In this document: one piece after another, positions 1 through 6,963 of the stretch
How the letters are laid out: every line of letters begins with the position of its first letter
How positions within the stretch are numbered: the stretch's first letter is position 1
Assembly: GCA_012735355.1 (NCBI GenBank)
Contig: JAAYHP010000279.1
Span: 1 to 13,802 of the forward strand
Source of the DNA: Lysinibacillus sp.
GTDB lineage: Bacteria; Bacillota; Bacilli; Bacillales_A; Planococcaceae
Direction: 5' to 3'
Length of the DNA: 13,802 bases
Translations under genes and position numbers: made by a program
Notes under the pieces: generated by a model
Databases searched by the model: none
What the model was told of the DNA's origin: nothing
What the model saw: only the letters and a program-made list of their open reading frames with translations

Positions 1-30
1 CCCCGTCACTCCAATCAATTTTCGTTGCAT
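1..30 (-). CDS. Possible 5' end of a minus-strand gene, cut by the window edge
   Basis: An ATG at 30-28 on the minus strand opens ten codons that read MQRKLIGVTG before the window ends. The start is compatible with a P-loop or nucleotide-binding protein (hydrophobic strand followed by TG), but ten residues cannot identify a family. There is an in-frame TAA 9 bases upstream of the ATG. No convincing ribosome binding site precedes it; only a purine-rich GAAGAAG lies about 20 bases away. It would be downstream of, and in the same direction as, the 112-537 gene. This is a weak call. Confidence 0.2.
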   Translation of the reverse strand, partial: MQRKLIGVTG

Positions 31-111
31 ATCATTTTTTTACTATGCTTCTTCACTGATTCTTAATTAAATTAGCTATATGTCCCAACCTCACTACTGT
101 ATCATGACTTT

Positions 112-537
112 TTACGGAGTTGCAATTTCATTATTAGGTGATAAAATCTTGTTTAAGAATGCATCTCGCTCTTCCGTCGATTGTTTTTCACCATCCACTA
201 ACATCGCTCCAACGGTAAAACTCGCTTGATCTTTTTCCACAATAAATTGCAAATTAATGTTTGATAATTCTTGTCCATCTACCGGACAAGCCCCTATATA
301 CTCAACAACATTTTGGCGAGAAGACGTTTTAAAATAAATCCATTCCCCATTATTACAATGTTCATTGAAAGCAGACTCAAAATTAGTAGTAGATTCATTA
401 GTCAAAGTAGATTCTTTAATGTACGTAATATATTGTTTATTTTTTTCATCGTTACTTGGTCCATACATGAACCAATAAACGATAATAATTAAAAATGGTA
501 CGACCCATAAAATATTCCTTTTTGAAAGTTTCCCCAT
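112..537 (-). CDS. Unknown single-span membrane protein, 141 aa
   Basis: I do not recognise the family. The protein begins with a short positively charged segment (MGKLSKR), then one hydrophobic segment at about residues 9-25, and continues as a hydrophilic domain predicted to lie outside the membrane. This domain holds two cysteines (C61 and C84) that could form a disulfide, around a GEWIYF and VEYIGACP stretch. The hydrophobic segment is an uncleaved anchor or an uncleaved signal; no lipobox is seen. The start is well supported because GGAGGGAG lies 9 bases before the ATG. A TATAAT on the minus strand at 575-570 is a candidate -10 box. The gene is divergent from the topoisomerase gene. No terminator is visible after the stop, so it could be cotranscribed with whatever lies to the left. 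Confidence 0.75.
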   Translation of the reverse strand: MGKLSKRNILWVVPFLIIIVYWFMYGPSNDEKNKQYITYIKESTLTNESTTNFESAFNEHCNNGEWIYFKTSSRQNVVEYIGACPVDGQELSNINLQFIVEKDQASFTVGAMLVDGEKQSTEERDAFLNKILSPNNEIATP

Positions 538-740
538 CGTGCATAACTCCCTCCACCTTAAGTAAAAATATTATATCAATCTATGGAATGATTTTCTATA
601 TAAAGTTTGTTTAATTCTGCTTCACGTTGTTTTTATCTCCATGAATCAATACTTAAGTATACTAACCATTTATGCATCAATAAGAAAAATATTATAATAG
701 AATGTAAAAATTACGATGCTAATTAAGGTGATAAAAGAAA
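538..740. promoter_or_regulatory. Divergent intergenic region with two -10 candidates and a palindrome
   Basis: This gap separates the minus-strand membrane-protein gene from the plus-strand topoisomerase gene. A plus-strand TATAAT at 693-698 is the likely -10 of the topoisomerase gene, with no good -35 at 17 bases (TTATGC, 670-675). A minus-strand TATAAT at 575-570 may serve the other gene. A perfect 12-base palindrome, ATACTTAAGTAT, lies at 649-660, and the core CTTAAGTA recurs in part at 557-564. The promoters are inferred from hexamers only. Confidence 0.4.
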
Positions 741-2915
741 ATGAAATTAATATTAACGGAAAAACCATCTGTAGCAAAAAATATTGCCGATGCCCTCCAC
801 ATTAAAACGAAAAAAGACGGCTATTTTGAAGGGAACGGCTATATTATTACGTGGGCATTCGGTCATTTACTTGAATTATATGATGCGAAGGACTATGATG
901 CCAAAATGAAAAAATGGCGGATGGAGTATTTTCCCTTTATTCCGCAACATTTTCAATACAAAGTGAAAACGGATTCTCGAAATAAAGAAAAAGTAGACTT
1001 TGGGGCAAAAAAGCAATTGCAAATAATCAAGCAGCTTATCAACCGTCCTGATGTTGAAATGATTATTTCCGCATGCGACTACGACCGAGAAGGGCAACTC
1101 ATTGGTGATACGATTATATATAACTTAAAAACATCGAAACCTGTCTATCGAATGTTACAAAATGAATGGACGCCGGAAGAAGTGTTAAAAGGACTTCAAA
1201 ACTTACGGCCGAACACTTATATGCGACCACTATTAGATGCAGGCATTAGTCGTCAATGGGCGGATTGGGTCATCGGCATTAATTTAACATCCGTTACTAC
1301 ATTAAAATATCAAAAAGGTTCTGGAAGTGCACTTAACATCGGAAGGGTGCTATTACCAACATTAAAAATTATTTACGACCGAGATCAAGAAATCGAAAAC
1401 TTTGTCCCAGAAGATTATTTTAAGTTGTCCGCTACTTTTGAAACGAAGGACGGAAAACAATTTGAAGGCGTCTATATGGAAAAGGATGAAGAGAAATTCA
1501 AAAAGAAAGAAACCCTTGAAGCCATTCAACGAGCGTTAACGAATCAACAAGGCACAATCATCAATAAAACCGTTGAGAGGAAAAAGGAATATCCGCCTTT
1601 TTTATTCAACCTTTCCAATTTACAAGGACATATTACGAGTAAATATAAAGGATGGACGTCGGATAAAGTATTAAAAGTTGCCCAATCCTTATATGAAAAG
1701 AAATATATTACGTATCCCCGTACGGCGAGTATCGTTTTAGAAGAGAGTTTAGTAGAAAAAGTAAATATAGTTCTCAATACGTTAAAGAAAGGCTTATCTT
1801 ACGAAAAGGAAATCACATTTATAAAAAGCAAGCGTATATTTAACAATGCAAAAGTGGAAAGCCATAGCGCCATCATCCCAACGTACGTTATTCCGAAATC
1901 ATTAACGAAGGATGAACAAATCGTCTATGATGCGATTAAGAATCGCTTTATCATGCAATTTATGCCGATTGCCGAACATGAAGAAACGAAAATTTTTACG
2001 AAGGTAGAGAACGAAATCGTTCAAGGCTACTTTTTGACAAAAGGAAGAGTACAACTGGTAGAAGGTTGGCGGAAAGTAGAAAAAATCGAATCAAAAGATA
2101 CGGTGTTACCATTAGTGAACATTCATGACGAAGTGCGAATACTCAACCAAGAACTCATTAGCCATGTAACAAAACCACCGAAACACCATACGGAAAAAAC
2201 ATTGTTACGGGTAATGGAAACCTGTGGCAAAGGGAAAGACCAAGAAGAAGAAAGCGAAGAACTCATGGCGAGTATTTTAAGCGGATTTAGCATCGGTACT
2301 CCTGCCACGAGGGCGGAAACAATTCAAAAACTAAAAACAGTCGGCTATATTACGACGGAAAATAAATATTTAAAATGTACAGAGCTTGGGAAGAAATTAG
2401 TGGAAACATTCCCGGTGAAAGAGCTATTCGATTTAGAATTTACCGGTAAATTAGAAAAAACGTTAGCGGATATTGAAAAACAAAAAGTTTCGAGGGACCA
2501 TTTTTTACACTTTATTTTTGATTTTACGACGAAAGCTGTAGAAACGATCAAAAATGAACAAGACATGATTTTACACGAAGTCCATAGTAAAAAGAAAACT
2601 ATGGAAGTGTTAGGGAAATGTCCGTTATGTGGCCATCATGTCATTGAAGGGCAAAAGGGATTTGGTTGTAGCAACTGGAAAAATGGCTGCAAGTTTGTGA
2701 TTTGGAAAAATGATAAATATCTTAAGGCGTTAAAAAAGAAACCGACGAAAACGATGGTAAAGAATTTACTAAAAAACGGAAAAGTGCTCGTCAAAGGATT
2801 AACGAGTAAAAAGGGCAGCAAGTTTGATGCGGAGTTAACCTATGAAAAAAACCCGGACAATGACTATTTCAGTTGGAAAATGGAATTCCCAAAATCAACA
2901 ACCCAATCGAAATGA
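741..2915 (+). CDS. topB: Type IA DNA topoisomerase (topoisomerase III, TopB type)
   Basis: This 724-residue protein is a type IA topoisomerase, which cuts one DNA strand through a 5'-phosphotyrosine link, passes another strand, and reseals. TopB enzymes mainly unlink and decatenate replication or recombination intermediates. The N-terminal TOPRIM domain shows its acidic residues: E7 in LTEKPS, and D113, D115 and E117 in CDYDREG. The catalytic tyrosine is Y325 in ITYPRT. The usual Asp of the YPRTDS motif is Ala here (A329). The cleavage-domain motif SIGTPATRAETI lies at 517-528. A C-terminal four-cysteine zinc-ribbon-like module has C627, C630, C643 and C650 (GFGCSNWKNGCKF). Length is close to B. 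subtilis TopB (about 727). The ATG follows AAGGTGAT at a normal distance. No terminator follows, so read-through into the CopD-type gene is possible. Family certain, paralogue assignment less so. Confidence 0.92.
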   Translation: MKLILTEKPSVAKNIADALHIKTKKDGYFEGNGYIITWAFGHLLELYDAKDYDAKMKKWRMEYFPFIPQHFQYKVKTDSRNKEKVDFGAKKQLQIIKQLINRPDVEMIISACDYDREGQLIGDTIIYNLKTSKPVYRMLQNEWTPEEVLKGLQNLRPNTYMRPLLDAGISRQWADWVIGINLTSVTTLKYQKGSGSALNIGRVLLPTLKIIYDRDQEIENFVPEDYFKLSATFETKDGKQFEGVYMEKDEEKFKKKETLEAIQRALTNQQGTIINKTVERKKEYPPFLFNLSNLQGHITSKYKGWTSDKVLKVAQSLYEKKYITYPRTASIVLEESLVEKVNIVLNTLKKGLSYEKEITFIKSKRIFNNAKVESHSAIIPTYVIPKSLTKDEQIVYDAIKNRFIMQFMPIAEHEETKIFTKVENEIVQGYFLTKGRVQLVEGWRKVEKIESKDTVLPLVNIHDEVRILNQELISHVTKPPKHHTEKTLLRVMETCGKGKDQEEESEELMASILSGFSIGTPATRAETIQKLKTVGYITTENKYLKCTELGKKLVETFPVKELFDLEFTGKLEKTLADIEKQKVSRDHFLHFIFDFTTKAVETIKNEQDMILHEVHSKKKTMEVLGKCPLCGHHVIEGQKGFGCSNWKNGCKFVIWKNDKYLKALKKKPTKTMVKNLLKNGKVLVKGLTSKKGSKFDAELTYEKNPDNDYFSWKMEFPKSTTQSK

Positions 2916-3024
2916 ATGTAAAGAAGCATTAAAGACAGCAAAAATTCAATAAATCAATAGCCCCTAAGTTATCCAATTCATAGTAAATTGAATATGCTAT
3001 GAAAAAGGGGAAAGGATTTTCAAC
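2916..3024. promoter_or_regulatory. Gap between topoisomerase and CopD-type genes, with an inverted repeat
   Basis: No intrinsic terminator is visible after the topoisomerase stop codon. A 7-base perfect inverted repeat, TTCATAG (2977-2983) and CTATGAA (2997-3003), lies just before the ribosome binding site of the next gene. It could be an operator or a leader hairpin. A purine-rich AAAAAGGGGAAAGG (3002-3015) is the ribosome binding site. Confidence 0.35.
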
Positions 3025-3960
3025 ATTAAAAGGAATCTACTATTTGTTCCATTCATTCTTGTTGCTATTATAATTCTTGGAATTTATGGAATAAAGAACC
3101 TTTATTTTGTTGAAACGGTCGTATCGCACGAAAATTTATTGGAATCTGTTGTTAGAGTGCTATATTATTTAGGATTTTTATTAGTGATTGGTTGGGTAAT
3201 TTGGTGGAAAATCATTCAACTTTATTCAGCCAAAGTAAGAAGTCATTTTGTGAAATGGGGACTTGTCTTTCAGATCATTCATTTACTAGGTTTAATTTTA
3301 ATTACTTTACAAGATACGGGAATTATATTAAACGGAGAGTTTTCCTTTTACTCAACAGCTATCTTTCATTTACCAATTGGACCTTTTTGGCTTATATCGC
3401 TACTTATAGCATTATTAGGTTTTTTCCTTTTATTTAAAAATCAATGGTTTGATTTATGTTGGGTATTAACCCTCATTGTATGTAAAAGTTTAAATGGGCA
3501 TCCTCTAAATTACGAACCTGTTTTTTATTTAACTTTATTTAATAGTTTTCATTTAATTGCAGCAACAATTTGGGTAGCTGGTTTAACATTTATCGTTCTT
3601 TTTTGGCACAAATTTCGAAACGTAGTAATAAATTTTATTCCTATTTTTTCTGAATACGCTTTTATTTGCATGGTGATGATGGCGATTTCCGGAAGCATAT
3701 TAGCCTATCAATACGTGCCAAGAATCGATTTCTTTTTCCAACCGTGGGGATTAGTACTGCTAGTAAAACTTATGTTTGTATGCATCATTACATGGATTGC
3801 TTACAAAATACGATTCTTTATGAAAAATGAACATATGAAAAAAATCGGATTTTGGCTTCATGTTGAATTTCTATTCATGGTCATTATAATTTGCCTTGTA
3901 GCTATACTAACGAATATCAATCCTATATTTACCGAATTTTTTACGATGAATAAAAATTAA
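3025..3960 (+). CDS. CopD-family integral membrane protein (copper transport/resistance type)
   Basis: This is a multi-span membrane protein with the CopD signature. The key stretch is FNSFHLIAATIWVAGLTFIVLFWH, at about residues 172-195 counted from 3025, where the family has a conserved His before an (A)xIWVGGL-type helix. CopD and YcnJ-type proteins are linked to copper uptake or tolerance, but no copper has been tied to this copy. Start choice: the frame is open back to a TGA at 2989-2991 and contains no ATG or GTG. The first ordinary start, TTG at 3139, has no ribosome binding site. An ATT at 3025 follows AAGGGGAAAGG by 9 bases and opens a typical N-terminus (charged MKRN, then a hydrophobic helix), giving 311 residues. 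From TTG the protein would have 273 residues. A strong terminator follows at 4055-4102. Confidence 0.75.
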   Translation: MKRNLLFVPFILVAIIILGIYGIKNLYFVETVVSHENLLESVVRVLYYLGFLLVIGWVIWWKIIQLYSAKVRSHFVKWGLVFQIIHLLGLILITLQDTGIILNGEFSFYSTAIFHLPIGPFWLISLLIALLGFFLLFKNQWFDLCWVLTLIVCKSLNGHPLNYEPVFYLTLFNSFHLIAATIWVAGLTFIVLFWHKFRNVVINFIPIFSEYAFICMVMMAISGSILAYQYVPRIDFFFQPWGLVLLVKLMFVCIITWIAYKIRFFMKNEHMKKIGFWLHVEFLFMVIIICLVAILTNINPIFTEFFTMNKN

Positions 3961-4054
3961 GTCTAGTAAATTTGTTAAGATAGTATATAATAAAACTATC
4001 TAATTTTAATAAATATTTGCTTAATTGAAACATTTACATCGTAAATAATAGAAT

Positions 4055-4102
4055 CGTGTGCGTCTATTTTTGATAGGTGTACACGGTTTTCTTTTCTTTT
4101 TT
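4055..4102 (+). terminator. Intrinsic terminator after the CopD-type gene
   Basis: A 12-base-pair stem with three G-U pairs joins 4055-4066 (CGTGTGCGTCTA) and 4074-4085 (TAGGTGTACACG), with a 7-base loop. It is followed by a T-rich tail at 4087-4102. Confidence 0.8.
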
Positions 4103-4209
4103 CAAATAGGCAACAATGCAAAGTTAACTATTTCAACTACATATAATAAGTCGAAATACTAACATTTTGTAGAACTTTGTAAAAATTATTTCTTTTTATT
4201 AAAAGGGAC

Positions 4210-4238
4210 TTGACTGCTGTATATAAAATTTGTACACT
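4210..4238 (+). promoter_or_regulatory. Candidate sigma-A promoter of the aspartokinase gene
   Basis: A -35-like TTGACT (4210-4215) is separated by 17 bases from a -10-like TACACT (4233-4238). Transcription would start near 4245 and leave a leader of about 50 bases, too short for a known amino-acid riboswitch. The -10 box is only a partial match. Confidence 0.45.
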
Positions 4239-4296
4239 GAGGAAAGTCAAATGTTTTTATGGAAAATACAATTTTGGAAAGTAAGGATCTGGTAAA

Positions 4297-5652
4297 ATGA
4301 TAGTATGTAAATTTGGTGGAACTTCTGTTGCTAGTGCAGAGCAAATTAAAAAGGTAACTAATATTGTTCAATCTAATCCGAAAAGAAAAATTGTCGTAGT
4401 TTCTGCACCTGGTAAACGCTTTAGTGACGATATTAAAGTGACGGATTTACTTATTGATTTAGCAGATGCTGTACTTAAAAACAGCGAAGTAGAAGAAAAG
4501 TTGCAAAACGTCATCAATCGTTACAAAGACATTGCCGCTGGACTTGGATTAGATAACAAAATTTGTGAAGTAATAGAACAAGATTTACGAGAACGCATTG
4601 CTTTAAAGGTAGATCAAGAATTATTTATCGACACTTTAAAAGCAAGCGGGGAAGATAATAATGCGAAGCTTATTGCTGAATACTTTAATTCTATTGGTAT
4701 TCCAGCAAAATATGTAAGCCCGAAAGAAGGATTAGTTGTAAACAATCCACCGGAGCGAACATTCGCCCTAACTGAAACGTATGAAAATTTAAAAGACTTA
4801 GGGAAAGGTAAAGAAAGCATCGTATTCCCTGGTTTCTTCGGGTATACGAAAGATGGCGTGTTGCGCACGTTCGACCGCGGTGGTTCGGATATTACGGGGT
4901 CAATTTTAGCGGCAGCTGTTGGCGCAGAACTATATGAAAACTTTACGGATGTAGATTGCGTATTCTCTGCAAATCCAAAAGTTGTTAATGACCCAATAGG
5001 AATTGAGGAAATTACATATCGGGAAATGCGGGAACTTTCCTATGCAGGTTTCTCCGTATTCCACGATGAAGCCCTCATTCCGGTATTTAAGCTAGCTATT
5101 CCAGTAAATATTAAAAATACGAATAATCCGTCTGCTCCAGGCACTCGCATTGTACCAACAAGAAAACCAAACGGTCGCCCAGTGATTGGAATTGCTGCAG
5201 ACCACGGTTTCTCCACACTTTACGTGTCAAAATATTTAATGAATCGTGAAGTTGGATTTGGCAGAAAATTATTGCAAATTATTGAGGAAGAAAATATTTC
5301 TTATGAACATACGCCATCCGGAGTAGATGATATTTCAGTAATTCTTCGTTCTGACCAATTAACGCCAGAAAAAGAAGATCGTATTGTAAAACGAGTGAAA
5401 GAAGAACTTCATGCAGATGATGTATACTTCCGCCATGGATTCTCGATGATCGTTATCGTTGGAGAAGGTATGCGAAATAATACGGGGTTAGCGGCTCGTG
5501 CTGCATCTGTTATTTCTAGCACAGGGGCAAACATAGAAATGATCAACCAAGGATCATCGGAAGTAAGCTTAGTATTCGGCGTACTTCAACAATATGAAAA
5601 TCAATGTTTACGAGCTTTATATGAAGAGTTTTTTTCTCCCGTAATAGTATAA
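4297..5652 (+). CDS. thrD: Aspartate kinase, long YclM/ThrD (aspartokinase III) type
   Basis: Aspartokinase phosphorylates L-aspartate with ATP, the first step to lysine, threonine, methionine and diaminopimelate. The 451-residue protein starts with the nucleotide-binding KFGGTS motif (residues 5-10) and contains the kinase fold to about residue 270. It ends with two ACT regulatory domains, at about 297-370 (from GIAADHGFSTLYV) and 380-451 (from FSMIVIVGEG), which normally bind the feedback amino acids. The length and the VVVSAPGKR motif near residues 33-41 match B. subtilis YclM (now ThrD, about 454 aa) better than the shorter DapG or LysC (about 400 aa). In B. subtilis that isozyme is inhibited jointly by lysine and threonine; this is assumed, not shown, here. 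The ATG follows AAGGAT. The gene stands alone between a promoter and a terminator. Confidence 0.93.
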   Translation: MIVCKFGGTSVASAEQIKKVTNIVQSNPKRKIVVVSAPGKRFSDDIKVTDLLIDLADAVLKNSEVEEKLQNVINRYKDIAAGLGLDNKICEVIEQDLRERIALKVDQELFIDTLKASGEDNNAKLIAEYFNSIGIPAKYVSPKEGLVVNNPPERTFALTETYENLKDLGKGKESIVFPGFFGYTKDGVLRTFDRGGSDITGSILAAAVGAELYENFTDVDCVFSANPKVVNDPIGIEEITYREMRELSYAGFSVFHDEALIPVFKLAIPVNIKNTNNPSAPGTRIVPTRKPNGRPVIGIAADHGFSTLYVSKYLMNREVGFGRKLLQIIEEENISYEHTPSGVDDISVILRSDQLTPEKEDRIVKRVKEELHADDVYFRHGFSMIVIVGEGMRNNTGLAARAASVISSTGANIEMINQGSSEVSLVFGVLQQYENQCLRALYEEFFSPVIV

Positions 5653-5659
5653 ATAACGG

Positions 5660-5690
5660 AAAGATGTAGCTACATGCTGCATCTTTTTTT
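5660..5690 (+). terminator. Intrinsic terminator after aspartokinase
   Basis: An 11-base-pair stem (AAAGATGTAGC at 5660-5670 with GCTGCATCTTT at 5676-5686, one G-U pair) has a 5-base loop and runs into a T tract ending at 5690. It begins 7 bases after the stop codon. Confidence 0.9.
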
Positions 5691-5800
5691 CTACATTGAA
5701 AGGAAAATGAATAGGTTTAATTATTTCGAATTTATGAATTTTCACTATTGTTAGAGTGTCTATATTAATGAATAGTAGTTTTATAAGGTAAAAAAAAGTA

Positions 5801-5806
5801 TATAAT
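5801..5806 (+). promoter_or_regulatory. Candidate -10 box for the DoxX-family gene
   Basis: TATAAT lies 24 bases before the DoxX-family ATG and just before its GAGGAG ribosome binding site, so the leader would be very short. No good -35 hexamer is seen at the normal distance; the best is TAGTTT at 5776-5781. Confidence 0.35.
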
Positions 5807-5830
5807 ATATTCATTGAGAGGAGTGAAAGA

Positions 5831-6463
5831 ATGGAAAAGAAGGAATTAATTTATTATCCTGAAAATCCGGTTTCTAGCTTTTTATTTAATGACACTCGTT
5901 CTGCAGCACTATGGCTTATTATCCGCATTTATGTTGGATGGATTTGGCTAAAATCTGGTGTTACAAAAGTTTTTAACGATGCTTGGACGGGAGAAAATGC
6001 CGGTGCAGCAGTAAGTGGCTATTTGCAAGGAGCGATTGAAAAGGCCTCTACAACGAATGATGTACAAGCATGGTATGCCGCATTTTTAGAAATTTTTTGC
6101 CTTCCGAACGCGACGTTATTTTCCTTCGTCGTAGCATGGGGAGAAGTGTTTGTTGGCATCGGTTTAATCGTCGGCATGTTTACTGGAATTGCAGCCTTTT
6201 TCGGAGCAGTAATGAATGTGGCCTTCCTTTTTGCAGGCACAGTAAGTTCCAATCCGAGACTATTGTTGCTTAGCTTCTTCTTAATGTTGGCTTGGAAGGT
6301 GGCAGGATGGTATGGTTTAGACCGTTGGGTGCTATTAAAATTAGGCACACCTTGGGGGAAAATTACGAAAGAGGAAAAGGATTTGCAGGATGGTAAGAAG
6401 AAAATTGAATTGAAAAGAAAAGAAGAGACAAGTCATAGCAATTCGACAATGTTCAATGCTTAA
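5831..6463 (+). CDS. DoxX-family membrane protein
   Basis: This 210-residue protein has about four membrane segments (roughly residues 24-42, 96-115, 117-137 and 143-167), in the pattern of DoxX proteins: an early RIYVGWIWLKSGVTKV helix with a conserved Gly-Lys region, then WGEVFVGIGLIVG. The name-giving DoxD/DoxA belong to archaeal thiosulfate:quinone oxidoreductase. Bacillus relatives such as CatD and YfiD-like proteins have been tied to redox or oxidative stress. No substrate can be deduced here. A soluble loop at about 50-85 and a lysine/glutamate-rich C-terminal tail (175-205), predicted to be cytoplasmic, follow the core. GAGGAGTG precedes the ATG at 7 to 8 bases. Terminators on both sides suggest its own transcript, possibly reading through into the 82-residue gene. 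Confidence 0.85.
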   Translation: MEKKELIYYPENPVSSFLFNDTRSAALWLIIRIYVGWIWLKSGVTKVFNDAWTGENAGAAVSGYLQGAIEKASTTNDVQAWYAAFLEIFCLPNATLFSFVVAWGEVFVGIGLIVGMFTGIAAFFGAVMNVAFLFAGTVSSNPRLLLLSFFLMLAWKVAGWYGLDRWVLLKLGTPWGKITKEEKDLQDGKKKIELKRKEETSHSNSTMFNA

Positions 6464-6493
6464 TTGTATGTTAAAATATGTATACATAAGAAG

Positions 6494-6520
6494 ACGTTGC
6501 TACTTTTGGCAACGTTTTTT
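6494..6520 (+). terminator. Terminator after DoxX-family gene, within the leader of the next gene
   Basis: A perfect 7-base-pair stem (ACGTTGC at 6494-6500, GCAACGT at 6509-6515) with an 8-base loop is followed by a T tract to 6520. Its T tract ends about ten bases before the ribosome binding site of the 6544 gene. Confidence 0.85.
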
Positions 6521-6543
6521 AATGGAGTGAAGGAGAATCAACT

Positions 6544-6792
6544 ATGAATGTCGTTTTTGTCTTAACATCTACAGGAGAAGAAATATTACAAATGGTATCC
6601 AATGATGTGGCGGGTCTTCTTGCTGCGGTAAAAGGGGAATACGTGAACTTTCCTTTTGGCACGTATAAATATGATTTTCATTCATTGGATTATTATTTAG
6701 TAGAAAATGAATACCGTCAAGAACTCGTCGTTTATTTAAAAGAACACGTACCTTCCGAAAGAGCACACAACATCGTAATTGATTCAGAATAA
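6544..6792 (+). CDS. Unknown 82-aa soluble protein
   Basis: I do not recognise this protein. It is small, acidic and cysteine-free, with no signal peptide or membrane segment. It starts MNVVFVLTSTGEEI, has a central GEYVNFPFGTYKYDFHSLDYY stretch, and ends with a charged helix-like part. It looks like a compact alpha/beta domain. It is very likely real: GGAGTGAAGGAG lies 6 to 8 bases before the ATG, and the gene is followed by its own terminator at 6867-6898. The terminator that ends the DoxX-family transcript lies only 23 bases before its ATG. It must therefore be expressed by read-through or from a promoter upstream of that hairpin. Confidence 0.75.
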   Translation: MNVVFVLTSTGEEILQMVSNDVAGLLAAVKGEYVNFPFGTYKYDFHSLDYYLVENEYRQELVVYLKEHVPSERAHNIVIDSE

Positions 6793-6866
6793 TAATATTT
6801 TACAAGGTTCATTCATGATTCATGATTCATCGCTTTGTCAAATATTATGAATTATTACAAAAAATT

Positions 6867-6898
6867 TTGCGTTCTTGAGGAGCGCAATTTATTTTTTT
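6867..6898 (+). terminator. Intrinsic terminator after the 82-aa gene
   Basis: TTGCGTTC (6867-6874) pairs with GAGCGCAA (6880-6887) over 8 base pairs (one G-U) around a 5-base loop, followed by a T-rich tail to 6898. Confidence 0.85.
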
Positions 6899-6963
6899 GT
6901 AAAATAATTGGTATATAGAAACATTAATTCGATTCGTCTCCAAACATCGAAAGGGGTGACAGA

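Larger units (their letters stand above)
3961..4296. other. 336-base gap: hairpin with a -10-like box, terminator, aspartokinase promoter
   Basis: No credible gene is present. In order, the gap holds an inverted repeat AGATAGT/ACTATCT (3978-4001) that brackets a TATAAT (3986-3991), the intrinsic terminator of the CopD-type gene (4055-4102), an AT-rich stretch, and a promoter-like pair at 4210-4238 in front of the aspartokinase. I looked for a lysine riboswitch, since many lysine-pathway aspartokinase genes have one, and saw none of its conserved blocks. Confidence 0.5.

Noticed and set aside
2999..3073. 24-codon ATG frame (MKKGKGFS...) overlapping the CopD-type gene start, suggesting a frameshifted true start
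   Set aside because: It has no ribosome binding site, and the other phase gives a much more normal membrane-protein N-terminus without needing a frameshift.
3961..4296. Lysine riboswitch (L box) before the aspartokinase gene
   Set aside because: The leader after the likely promoter is only about 50 bases, and none of the conserved L-box blocks is visible in the gap.
6808..6830. Short tandem repeat of TTCATGA-like units
   Set aside because: Only about three imperfect copies in an AT-rich gap; too short to be a CRISPR array or an iteron set.
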